Positions 1-7,821 of a DNA stretch of 64,000 nucleotides are shown in pieces (the first letter of the stretch is position 1; each line of letters starts with the position of its first letter). The translations under genes and the position numbers were made by a program. The stretch covers positions 1-64,000 of the forward strand of contig NCGO01000009.1 of NCBI GenBank assembly GCA_002256985.1. The letters are read 5' to 3'. The notes beneath the pieces are model-generated. The model had not been told where the DNA came from. It saw only the letters and a list, made by a program, of their open reading frames with translations, and did no database searches. Origin of the DNA: Novosphingobium sp. 28-62-57 (lineage in GTDB: Bacteria; Pseudomonadota; Alphaproteobacteria; Sphingomonadales; Sphingomonadaceae).

Positions 1-47
1 CTGAAAATCCAGCCAGCTGCTTAAACCATCGAAATGAGGGGTCCCTT

Positions 48-548
48 TTAGACGCCGATCACCCCGCTAACGGGGTCCTTTTTGCACGCCGATCCACAGG
101 CTATGACTAGCGTCTTCAATGCCGGTGGCCTGAACATACCTTGGAACGCGGGCGCTAGGCACGTGGCAAAGTTGTTTGCTTCCTTCGCCAACGCTGCGAG
201 CAGTTTGCTTCGATCATCCAGTGTGATCTTGTCGTTGGGATCGGTGGTCCGCTTGTCAGTCAAGTGGGCGATTTGGGTGTTCAGCTTCGTCTTCAAGTGG
301 CCCAACAATTCTAAGTGGGCAGCAGCGTAAGTGCCGTCCGTAAAATCCTTCGCTTTGCATCCTTGCTTATTTTCGAAAAATTCGATGAGCAAGCGGGCGT
401 GAATGCAGAATGATTCTATCAATGCATTGGCAATGATGGTGTCATGCTCGCGGTTCGCCAGCATAGCATGTGTGCCTTGGAGCATGTGAAATTCATAGGG
501 TAGATGGTGCCCCAATATATCTTTGTTGGCCGCCTTCCTTGTTCCCAT
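48..548 (-). CDS. Hypothetical protein, island-borne
   Basis: I do not recognise the family. The product is about 166 residues, soluble, without signal peptide or membrane segment, and is rich in Ala, Lys and Asp. The frame stays open 18 codons further upstream, but the ATG at 548 is preceded by a good ribosome binding site (AGGGGGAA), so I start it there (MGTRKAANKD). The central part is predicted by eye to be helical. It lies at the left end of the island remnant, convergent with nothing and divergent from the recombinase fragment. It is probably cargo of the integrated element; no function can be assigned. Confidence 0.6.
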   Translation of the reverse strand: MGTRKAANKDILGHHLPYEFHMLQGTHAMLANREHDTIIANALIESFCIHARLLIEFFENKQGCKAKDFTDGTYAAAHLELLGHLKTKLNTQIAHLTDKRTTDPNDKITLDDRSKLLAALAKEANNFATCLAPAFQGMFRPPALKTLVIACGSACKKDPVSGVIGV

Positions 549-778
549 CGCGTTCCCCCTTAAATACACCGCCGGATTCAAGCACTTTCTAGCATCAAAC
601 ATCGCGACATTACATGAGACGTCAAAACTCCCAGCCTGTCGCGAGGCACTTGGTGCGGGATTGATGTCCGGAATTTGGTTCTATGACCCCCCGGTCGATA
701 TGCGCGCAAGTAGCAGATCATAGTTTTCTGAAGCATGGTGTTCGCGGACAGGAATTGCTTTGAGAATGGCAGAAATCC

Positions 779-1600
779 ATGATTATTACGGGTGCCGTTG
801 AAAGGAACGGCACATGCGCAAAGCACTCAATGCAAAGGCATGGGCAGCGCGACATTCGCGAGATTCAGCGGCCCGACATTTTGGAATTGATGGACGGGGC
901 CATCGAGCGTGGAGCCGCCTATCAGGCAAATCGCATCCATTCGAACCTGCGCAAGTTGTTCAACTGGTGTGTCGAACGCGGCATCGTCGAAACGTCACCA
1001 GTGACCGGCATAAAGCCGCCAACGCGTGAGCAAGCGCGGGACAGGGTGCTGAAAGATGAAGAAATTCAATCGTTGCTGCGCGCTTGTGCCAACGAACCCT
1101 ATCCTTACCGGCAATTCGTTCCGCTTCTGCTCGCGACGGCCCAACGACGCGGCGAGGTGTCTAAAATGAGATGGAGCGAAATCGACATCGACGCCAAGGT
1201 CTGGGTCATCCCAGCGGAACTGTCCAAGAACGGCAAGCCGCATGTTGTCCCGCTCAATGACTATGCGCTGTGCCTTCTTGGCGAGGTCCCACGCTTCGTT
1301 GATTGTGATTGGGTTTTCACCACCACCCGTCGTGCGCCGATCAGTGGTTTTAGCAAGGCGCTGCGTAACATCCATGCAAAGTCAGACACAGGTGAATGGC
1401 GATTTCACGACCTACGCCGTACCGCTGCCTCTGGCATGGCGAGGGCAGGGGTTGCTCCCTACGTGGTAGAAAAAGTGCTGAATCACATCTCGGGAACGAT
1501 TTCCGGGGTTGCGGCTGTTTACAATCGCTATGGATACGACGCTGAACGGCGTGATGCGTTGGACAAATGGGGAAGGTTTCTCGATGGCCTTGATGAATGA
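779..1600 (+). CDS. Tyrosine recombinase (phage/island integrase), N-terminally truncated
   Basis: The catalytic domain of a P4-type tyrosine recombinase is intact: the first Arg lies in AQRRGEV (about residue 123), the Lys in LSKNGKPH, the HxxR motif in FHDLRRT (His210, Arg213), the second His in VLNH (236) and the nucleophile Tyr in VYNRYGY (about 248). The core-binding region starts near residue 23 (DIREIQRPDILE). Relatives are about 400 residues long, so roughly the first 120 residues (arm-binding domain) are missing and the first 20 codons here look non-native. It is therefore probably inactive. Such enzymes integrate elements at the 3' ends of tRNA genes, which fits the tRNA-Thr at 4103-4178. 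The following ORF overlaps its 3' end. Confidence 0.85.
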   Translation: MIITGAVERNGTCAKHSMQRHGQRDIREIQRPDILELMDGAIERGAAYQANRIHSNLRKLFNWCVERGIVETSPVTGIKPPTREQARDRVLKDEEIQSLLRACANEPYPYRQFVPLLLATAQRRGEVSKMRWSEIDIDAKVWVIPAELSKNGKPHVVPLNDYALCLLGEVPRFVDCDWVFTTTRRAPISGFSKALRNIHAKSDTGEWRFHDLRRTAASGMARAGVAPYVVEKVLNHISGTISGVAAVYNRYGYDAERRDALDKWGRFLDGLDE

Positions 1601-1976
1601 TGCAGCGCCACAATCCCGACGAATCAGTGTAGCTGCTGCTGCGAATTTAATCGGTGAGCGGTTCCATCATTCTGCTTGGTCTGAAGGTGATTCAGCCATG
1701 CTGGCGTTTGATAGTGACGCAGCACCTGACAGGGAGGCCTGGGATCGGGCTAAACATGTTCAAGACTTGCTTCGCGGCTACATTGCTGGCGGGCTAGTCA
1801 GAGCCTACGCGCAGACAGACGATGGAACCGGGATTACAGATTTGCCCTGCCACTGGGTGAGCGATCCGGTTTTTGAATTTTGCCTCCGGACAGGCAGATT
1901 CAGACTTGATTTTGATGTTTGGGACCAGCTTTGGATCGATGGGCCAGAACTGTCGACGCCAAAGAGCAACACGTAG
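1584..1976 (+). CDS. Hypothetical protein overlapping the recombinase 3' end
   Basis: About 130 residues (MALMNDAAPQSRR...). The ATG at 1584 lies inside the last codons of the recombinase gene and follows GGAAGG at 1571, which suggests translational coupling; an upstream in-frame ATG at 1509 is less likely. The protein is acidic, has no membrane segment and no motif I recognise. Its N-terminus (ISVAAAANLIGERFH) reads like a small helical DNA- or protein-binding segment, but this is only an impression. It is likely a cargo gene of the island. Confidence 0.6.
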   Translation: MALMNDAAPQSRRISVAAAANLIGERFHHSAWSEGDSAMLAFDSDAAPDREAWDRAKHVQDLLRGYIAGGLVRAYAQTDDGTGITDLPCHWVSDPVFEFCLRTGRFRLDFDVWDQLWIDGPELSTPKSNT

Positions 1977-2057
1977 ACGGTACAATCGAACTACTGCTTG
2001 GCCTTGGGCGGCCAATCGTTAATGTGAAGCTACTGCAAAACGCACTTAAGGACAAAA

Positions 2058-3203
2058 ATGGTTGACGGCGACGCTAGCGTGAGCAGCCTTGCGAATGCAG
2101 GAGCCTTGCCGCCCCGAGACTTCACTAACGCGCCGCATCGCGTTGCAGAGATCGCACGGTTAGCGCTCGAGCTGCCGACGCTTGGCGCGGCAAGCGATGC
2201 AGTCAGCAAAGCAGGCCATTTTGATCCGCAGGTTCTCGAAGAGGCTGTTGCCGCATTGTGCATGGGGCATTTGATCCTTGCCGGTCCGCCGGGAACCGGT
2301 AAAACCAGCCTAGCGCGGGCGCTTTCGGCGGCGTTCAATGTTCGGTTAATCGTCGAAACTGCCAATCCGGAATGGTCAGTTTATGATACAATCGGAACTC
2401 AGACGCTCAAGGCTGGTGGGGAGGCGGCGCCGCGCCATGGGTTGGTGACTAGCGCTGTACTCTCCTGCGCAACTGCTATGATTGATCAGCTCGACAAAGG
2501 CGATGGCCCGCAGGCCGTGTGGCTGTTGATCGATGAAATGAACCGCGCAGACATTGATAGAGCATTCGGGCCGCTTTTTACAGCGCTGGCGGGAGGCAGC
2601 GAAGCTGGAATGGTGCTTGATTATATGGATGGACGTCCTTCGTTGTCGCTCCCGGCAAGATTCCGCATCATCGCGACTGTGAACGAATATGATACGCGGT
2701 TCGTGAATGCGATGTCTGGGGCACTCAGACGCCGCTTTTCGAAGGTTGTGATATTGCCTCCTTCGAACGACGCAGATGGTCAATCCTCCGGCGCTGAATG
2801 GAAAACCGCGGCGCAAACGGCGTTGGCTAGAACTGCTCAGACGCTGGATAAGGCAGTGCCGCAGGATGCGCAGAATCTGCTCACCGCTGCCGCTCCCCAT
2901 ATCCGCGAAGTTTTTGGATTTATTCGAGCATCACAAGATGGCAGCCTCCCAATCGGTACGGCGCAATTGATAGATGTCGCCGAATATCTCCTCACCTATG
3001 GAGCGATCGCGGGCGTTGCAGATGAGAAGAGCCTCTGGCCAATGATCGATCGCGCGTTAGTTAGTCGCCTTCTTCCCGGGCTTGAGACCGACAGCACGCG
3101 CGCGCGGTTGTCGCAAGGATATCTGGAGCAGTTTCGCGCGAAGTTGCCATCGCTTCCTCGCTTTTCCGACCGCATAGAAGCTTTCCTGCATGGACTCGAC
3201 TAA
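2058..3203 (+). CDS. McrB/MoxR-like AAA+ ATPase (dynein-related AAA_5 type)
   Basis: The 381-residue protein carries a Walker A motif GPPGTGKT (residues 76-83), a Walker B LLIDEMNRAD (about 155-165), a sensor-1 Asn in IIATVNEYD and an arginine-rich ALRRRF finger. The segment VETANPEWSVYDTIG after Walker A is typical of McrB-like ATPases of modification-dependent restriction and related defence systems. The start has AAGGA seven bases upstream. The stop overlaps the start of the next gene by 14 bases, so the two were co-translated as ATPase plus partner. The partner is broken (3190-3821), so the system is probably dead. Alternative: a MoxR ATPase for protein remodelling, but no VWA gene follows. 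Confidence 0.8.
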   Translation: MVDGDASVSSLANAGALPPRDFTNAPHRVAEIARLALELPTLGAASDAVSKAGHFDPQVLEEAVAALCMGHLILAGPPGTGKTSLARALSAAFNVRLIVETANPEWSVYDTIGTQTLKAGGEAAPRHGLVTSAVLSCATAMIDQLDKGDGPQAVWLLIDEMNRADIDRAFGPLFTALAGGSEAGMVLDYMDGRPSLSLPARFRIIATVNEYDTRFVNAMSGALRRRFSKVVILPPSNDADGQSSGAEWKTAAQTALARTAQTLDKAVPQDAQNLLTAAAPHIREVFGFIRASQDGSLPIGTAQLIDVAEYLLTYGAIAGVADEKSLWPMIDRALVSRLLPGLETDSTRARLSQGYLEQFRAKLPSLPRFSDRIEAFLHGLD

Positions 3204-3821
3204 CGAGGTACAAGACGCGCAGGCTCTTTGGCATGCTGCTCTACGCTCTGCGCTAGGACCGTTGGCGGCGTATCTAACTCCCGAAAACTATGGGCTCTCC
3301 GCCGTAAGCTTGAGCGCCTTAGAAAGCGCAGATGACGAGTTTCAGGCGGAGATCGACAAGCGATTAGATCTGGCGCGCGCACTGCAGGCCATCGAGATTA
3401 TTGAGACGATAGGCAGTGATCTGCCGCAAAGCTATCGCCATTACGTGCACTATTGCGAGGATCGGATCGACGGCGCTTTGCTCATCCCGCGTTTGGTTCA
3501 AGAGCGTGCGGCTGGAAGGCATAAGCGCATACCAGTTTTGCGGGCGTCGCGGTTTCAGGAAACTCCGGAAGCTCTTCTTGTCAGTGAAAGCATACGGATA
3601 TCCAGCAGGATCGCGTCGGCTTCTCACCCTATTTCGGGTTGGGAATCGCGCCTGCTTACGACGGGCATCGCAGTTTAGACAGTGTCCAATATTCACAGCG
3701 GCTTGCGGCGGTCTTACGCCTCCCGTTGAATCGGGGAGCAGATTTCGTGAAGCGAGTGCTCCCCCTATGGCTCGCGCGTGTCGAGCAAAAAATTGATGAA
3801 CCCGAATTAGAAGGTAGTTAA
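3190..3821 (+). pseudogene. Broken partner of the McrB-like ATPase (DUF2357/McrC-like N-terminus)
   Basis: The first reading frame runs from 3190 to 3678 (162 codons). Residues up to about 134 look like genuine coding sequence and resemble the N-terminal part of the DUF2357/PD-(D/E)XK proteins that accompany McrB-like ATPases, ending in a TPEALLVSESI segment like the TPENxxL signature. After about position 3590 a different frame takes over and encodes a plausible tail (FGLGIAPAYDGHRSLDS... ending EPELEGS at 3821). Family members have several hundred more residues including the nuclease core, so this is a deletion with frameshift rather than a simple sequencing slip. The family assignment is tentative; the break is visible directly. 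Confidence 0.55.
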
Positions 3822-4102
3822 TTCATTTCGGAAAGGGTGGGAATAGCTTGGTATCTATAAAGGTTGGCACTTAATACCCTAGAGAAACCAACAAACTCTA
3901 GAAACTGTCGGAAGTTGATGCCTGAGCAGTGGCGCTAATTTTGGATTTTTCTGAAATCACGGCCTAGCGCTTGAGGGTATCGAGAGTACTCGAAGTCGGC
4001 TGCATGGGTTGGCTCTCGATTGGATCTGAGCAAATCTGATGCCCCATTGGTGCCCCGCCGGAAGGCGTGGCGCGCAAATGTCATCTAAGTCCTTGTAAAG
4101 TA
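3822..4102. other. Gap between island genes and tRNA-Thr
   Basis: This 280-base stretch contains no supported gene. It directly abuts the 3' end of tRNA-Thr, where an island attachment site would be expected. I looked for a second copy of the tRNA 3' end (GGTTCGAATCCTCTAGCCGG) between positions 1 and 4102 and did not see one, so the other attachment site, if it exists, is outside the window. Confidence 0.5.
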
Positions 4103-4178
<76 letters not shown>

Positions 4179-4207
4179 CCGCGTGTCGCGTCTTGCGCGC
4201 CTTAGCG

Positions 4208-5092
4208 CTAGATGGCACCGAACGTCCAGCCCTCGGTGTGCGCAATTTCGTCGGAAAGTTCGCGTGGGTGCCACAGGCGAAGGTCGTGTGCAGCTGTGCG
4301 CAGCCAGGCGGCGGTTACCAAGGCGTCGCAGGTGTGGTCGTCCAGCGGTCCGGCAAGGCCGGAACAGGCCGAGCCGAGTGCCACCAGAGCCTCGTCTGCT
4401 TCGGCAGCGCTGCGCATTTTGGAACGTGACGCTGTGCGTCCCGCGGCCATCGCGGCGATGGTGGTATAGATTTCGCAGATGACGGGGCCTTTGGTGGGCA
4501 GGCCGTCAATCGGCCAAACGCTTGCGCGATCACCCAGCCGATGCAGCAGCCGCATGCCGGAAAGGCTCGATTTGCCCACTTGCGCCGCGCCGACCAGATT
4601 GAAGTTCGAATAAGGCTTGCACCCCATGCGCCGCTGCGCCGCTTCGGTCACGCGAAAGCGGCCCATGCCGCCGCCAAACTGTGCGCCTTCGCGCCCGCCA
4701 TGTCGCCGAAACCACGCGCAAAGCTCGGGGTGATCGACCAGCGCTGCCACGCCCAGATGTGGCTCGTCAGCACAGATCGCATCGATCAGCGCCCACAATT
4801 CGCGCGCCGTGGCCGGGCTTTGCGGCCAGCCCGGAAAAAACCCGCCTCGATCTGCAAAAGGCAGGGAAATGCCAAGGTCCATGCCGACCAGCGCATCGTC
4901 GGGCAGCTCATCGCGCAACCACGCCAGCACATCCTCGCGTGACCAGCGATGGCCGGGCCGCACGATCTGCGGTGCCGCCTTGCCGCGCGTGGCGATGGCC
5001 AATGCTATGCCCTTGAGCCGCTCACCCGCAGCGCCAGACCAATCGATGGCCACGAAATGGCCGAAGCGGTTGGGATTCATGGCCTCGGCCAT
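4208..5092 (-). CDS. DUF429-like protein
   Basis: A 294-residue soluble protein beginning with FVAIDWSGA (residues 12-20) and continuing with GMDLGISLPF, the two acidic strands typical of DUF429 proteins, which have an RNase H-like fold. A conserved C-terminal DDHTCDALVTAAWLR segment supports this. The biochemical role of the family is unknown to me. The ATG at 5092 is used because AGG lies about eight bases upstream; an ATG at 5080 is possible. It stands alone, next to tRNA-Thr on one side and an inverted repeat on the other. Confidence 0.7.
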   Translation of the reverse strand: MAEAMNPNRFGHFVAIDWSGAAGERLKGIALAIATRGKAAPQIVRPGHRWSREDVLAWLRDELPDDALVGMDLGISLPFADRGGFFPGWPQSPATARELWALIDAICADEPHLGVAALVDHPELCAWFRRHGGREGAQFGGGMGRFRVTEAAQRRMGCKPYSNFNLVGAAQVGKSSLSGMRLLHRLGDRASVWPIDGLPTKGPVICEIYTTIAAMAAGRTASRSKMRSAAEADEALVALGSACSGLAGPLDDHTCDALVTAAWLRTAAHDLRLWHPRELSDEIAHTEGWTFGAI

Positions 5093-5106
5093 GCTACCAA
5101 CCTATC

Positions 5107-5207
5107 TTTCGTCATTGCGAGCCGCGCGAAGCGGGGAGAAGCAATCCAGTGTGGCTTATGCCAACTCTGGATTGCTTCGTCGGCCTCGCCTCCTCGCAAT
5201 GACGAAA
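5107..5207. repeat. Nested inverted repeat (dispersed REP-like element)
   Basis: Two pairs of perfect arms nest inside each other: outer arms TTTCGTCATTGCGAG at 5107-5121 and its complement at 5193-5207, inner arms GAAGCAATCCAG at 5138-5149 and its complement at 5167-5178. The arm sequence resembles a dispersed intergenic repeat known from many proteobacteria. It lies between two genes transcribed in the same direction. Confidence 0.75.
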
Positions 5208-5237
5208 ACGGGTGCGCACCTGCGGCTTGGATCAAGA

Positions 5238-6560
5238 TCATTCCCCGCCGCGCTCGCGCCGCTTTCGGTCCCACCACTCCAGCCGCTTCATCACCTCGCG
5301 CTCGAAGCCACGCTCCACCGGCGCATAATAGGTTTGCGGCTGCATCCCTTCGGGCCAATAGTTTGCGCCGGAAAACCCGCCATCGGCATCGTGATCATAT
5401 TCATAGCCTTTGCCATAGCCGATGTCCTTCATCAGCTTGGTCGGCGCATTCAGGATATTGGCAGGCGGCATCAGCGATCCCGTTTCGCGCGCTGATTTCC
5501 ACGCGGCCTTGTGCGCCACATAGGCCGCGTTCGATTTGGGCGCGGTGGCGATGTAAAGCAGCGCCTGCACAATCGCCAGTTCGCCTTCCGGGCTGCCCAG
5601 AAATTCATAGGCATCCTTGGCGGCAAGGCATTGCACCAGCGCTTGCGGATCGGCCATTCCGATGTCCTCCACCGCCATGCGCACCAGCCGCCGCAGCACG
5701 TAAAGCGGCTCCTCGCCCGCCACCAGCATCCGCGCCATGTAATAAAGCGCTGCCTGTGGATCGGACCCGCGCACCGCCTTGTGCAGCGCAGAAATCAGGT
5801 TGTAATGCCCCTCGCGGTCCTTGTCGTACACCGCCACGCGCCGCATCAGGAACTTGCCCAGCGCTTCGGGATCAAGCGGTGCGGGCAGCGATACGTCAAA
5901 CAGCATTTCGGCCTGATTGAGCAGAAAACGGCCATCGCCATCGGCCGATGCCACCAACGCCTCGCGCGCAGGCGGGGTGAGGGGGAGGCGCAGGCCGGTG
6001 ATTTCCACGGCGCGGTCCAGCAACGTGCCCAGCGCCGATGCATCCAGCCGGTGCAGGATCAGCACTTGCGCGCGGCTGAGCAGTGCAGCGTTCAAGGCGA
6101 ACGAGGGGTTCTCGGTCGTCGCGCCGACCAGCGTGACGGTGCCATTCTCGACGAACGGCAGAAAGCCATCCTGTTGCGCGCGATTGAAGCGGTGGATTTC
6201 GTCTACGAACAACAGCGTGCGCCGCCCAGTCAGCGCCATCGCATCGGCCTCGGCAAAGGCTTTCTTCAGATCCGCCACGCCCGAGAAAACAGCGCTCAAC
6301 GCAACATAGCGCATGCCCACCGCCTCGGCCAGCAACCGCGCAATGCTGGTCTTGCCGGTGCCAGGCGGCCCCCACAGGATCATTGAGGTCAGCTTTCCCG
6401 CCGCCACCATGCGCCCAATTGCGCCGTCCGGGCCGGTCAGATGATCCTGCCCGATCACCTCGCCCAGATCGCGCGGGCGCAAACGGTCCGCCAGCGGCGC
6501 CTCGGCGCTCGCTTCGGGCGGCGGTCGGTCCTGTGGAGGAGGGGCAAACAGGTCAGCCAT
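5238..6560 (-). CDS. rarA: Replication-associated recombination protein A (RarA/MgsA) AAA+ ATPase
   Basis: The protein (about 440 residues from ATG 6560) has the RarA signature ADRLRPRDLGEVIGQDHL near the start, Walker A GPPGTGKTS, Walker B LLFVDEIHRFNRAQQD, and the family-specific VGATTENPSFALNAALLSR. The C-terminal half (YNLISALHKAVRGSD, PEGMQPQTYYAP, RLEWWDRKR) is the RarA tetramerisation part. RarA acts at stalled replication forks with SSB and is related to clamp-loader ATPases. An upstream ATG at 6596 is in frame but lies close to the divergent regulator's operator; the start at 6560 gives the family's usual length. Confidence 0.95.
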   Translation of the reverse strand: MADLFAPPPQDRPPPEASAEAPLADRLRPRDLGEVIGQDHLTGPDGAIGRMVAAGKLTSMILWGPPGTGKTSIARLLAEAVGMRYVALSAVFSGVADLKKAFAEADAMALTGRRTLLFVDEIHRFNRAQQDGFLPFVENGTVTLVGATTENPSFALNAALLSRAQVLILHRLDASALGTLLDRAVEITGLRLPLTPPAREALVASADGDGRFLLNQAEMLFDVSLPAPLDPEALGKFLMRRVAVYDKDREGHYNLISALHKAVRGSDPQAALYYMARMLVAGEEPLYVLRRLVRMAVEDIGMADPQALVQCLAAKDAYEFLGSPEGELAIVQALLYIATAPKSNAAYVAHKAAWKSARETGSLMPPANILNAPTKLMKDIGYGKGYEYDHDADGGFSGANYWPEGMQPQTYYAPVERGFEREVMKRLEWWDRKRRERGGE

Positions 6561-6619
6561 TGTCGTGGAGATAGGGCACTCAGCAAAAAATTGCATCAGC
6601 CCCTTGCGAAGTTCGTTTA

Positions 6620-6631
6620 AAGATATATCTT
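6620..6631. promoter_or_regulatory. Palindromic operator candidate for the PadR regulator
   Basis: A 12-base perfect palindrome AAGATATATCTT sits 27 bases before the ATG at 6659 and between divergent genes. PadR regulators such as YqjI bind AT-rich palindromes of this kind in their own promoters, so autoregulation is likely. The assignment is inferred from position and symmetry. Confidence 0.5.
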
Positions 6632-6658
6632 AGACGCATCATGAAAGGATATGAACAC

Positions 6659-7282
6659 ATGAATTTCGAACACAAAGGCCACGGACGTGGCCGACACGCC
6701 GTCAAGATGATGGCCATGATGGGTGGCCGCTTTGGCGGTCCCATGGGCAAGGGCGGCCCGTTTGGTGAGGATGGCCCGTTTGGTGGCAGGGGTGGCCGTG
6801 GCGGCGGCGGTGGTCGGCGCGGTGGGCGCATGTTTGCAGGGGGCGAATTGCGCCTGCTGCTGCTCCACCTCGTCGCCGAACAGCCACGCCACGGATACGA
6901 TCTGATCCGCGCGGTGGGCGATCTGGCGGGCGGCGAATATGCGCCCAGCCCCGGCGTGGTCTACCCCACGCTCAACCTGCTGGTCGATGAAGGCCTGATC
7001 GCCGAAGAGGCCGACGCCAGCCCGCGCAAGGCCTTCGCCGTCACCGACGCAGGCCGCGCCGAACTTGCCGGCAAGGACGCCGAACTCGAAACGATCCTCA
7101 CCCGGCTCAAGGCGCTGGGCGATCAGCGTGATCGCGCCGAAAGCCCGCCCGTCCGCCGCGCGATGGGCAATCTGCACGCCGTGCTGCGCAACCGCGCGAT
7201 GGCACAAGGCTTCGATACCGAAACCGCGCTTGCCATCGCTGATATCCTCGATGACGCCGCGCGCCGGATCGAACGGCTCTGA
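6659..7282 (+). CDS. PadR-family transcriptional regulator, YqjI-like
   Basis: The winged-helix part (from about residue 58, FAGGELRLLLLHLVAEQPRH then GEYAPSPGVVYPTLNLL) is close to the E. coli nickel-responsive YqjI repressor, including the spacing of HGYDLIRAV. YqjI has a His/Cys-rich N-terminal metal-binding tail; here the first ~57 residues are instead rich in Gly, Arg, Met and Phe with four His (EHKGHGRGRH) and no Cys. A C-terminal helical dimerisation region follows. I start at ATG 6659 because AAAGGA lies nine bases upstream; the ATG at 6641 has no ribosome binding site. The metal or signal sensed is unknown. A membrane protein gene follows directly. Confidence 0.85.
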   Translation: MNFEHKGHGRGRHAVKMMAMMGGRFGGPMGKGGPFGEDGPFGGRGGRGGGGGRRGGRMFAGGELRLLLLHLVAEQPRHGYDLIRAVGDLAGGEYAPSPGVVYPTLNLLVDEGLIAEEADASPRKAFAVTDAGRAELAGKDAELETILTRLKALGDQRDRAESPPVRRAMGNLHAVLRNRAMAQGFDTETALAIADILDDAARRIERL

Positions 7283-7368
7283 TGCTGATTGAATCCGCGT
7301 TGTCGCGGCGCTTTGACGATGCACTTGGCCATGATATCCTCTCCGCCGACAACAGGTGGAGGGGAACC

Positions 7369-7821
7369 ATGCTGGATCACGATGCTACGCCCGGCCATAC
7401 GCCAGCGCACCTTTGGGCCGTGGGCGTTGTCAGCCTGCTGTGGAACAGCTTTGGCTGCGTCGATTATACGATGAGCAAGCTTGATCCGGTGGCTTACATG
7501 CAGTCTGTCGGCATGGGGGAGGCCGAGATCGCCTATACTCAAGCGCTGCCTGCGTGGTTGAGCGCCTTCTGGGCGCTTGGTGTTTGGGGGTCGCTGGCCG
7601 GGTCGGTGCTGCTGCTGCTCCGCTCGCGCCATGCCGTTACCGCCTTTGCAGTGTCGCTGCTGGGGCTTGCCGTTACCCAGATTTACAATTTGTTCGACAG
7701 CACCGTGCCGGAATCGATGAACCTGGGCGCGATGCTGGTGATGAACCTTGTCATCTGGGCCTCGCTCCTGTTCTTACTCTGGTACGCACTGCGGATGAAG
7801 GGGCGCGGCGTGTTGCGCTAG
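7369..7821 (+). CDS. Small integral membrane protein
   Basis: About 150 residues from ATG 7369, which follows a strong ribosome binding site (GGAGGGGA); the frame is open to 7282 but without such a site. Four hydrophobic segments are visible: around LWAVGVVSLLWNSFGCVDY, WLSAFWALGVWGSLAGSVLL, AVTAFAVSLLGLAVTQI and AMLVMNLVIWASLLFLLWYA. A conserved-looking DYTMSKLDPVAYM motif lies between the first two. I recall such proteins as conserved in sphingomonads without known function. Its stop overlaps the convergent glycosyltransferase gene by four bases. It may be a target of the adjacent PadR regulator. Confidence 0.75.
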   Translation: MLDHDATPGHTPAHLWAVGVVSLLWNSFGCVDYTMSKLDPVAYMQSVGMGEAEIAYTQALPAWLSAFWALGVWGSLAGSVLLLLRSRHAVTAFAVSLLGLAVTQIYNLFDSTVPESMNLGAMLVMNLVIWASLLFLLWYALRMKGRGVLR

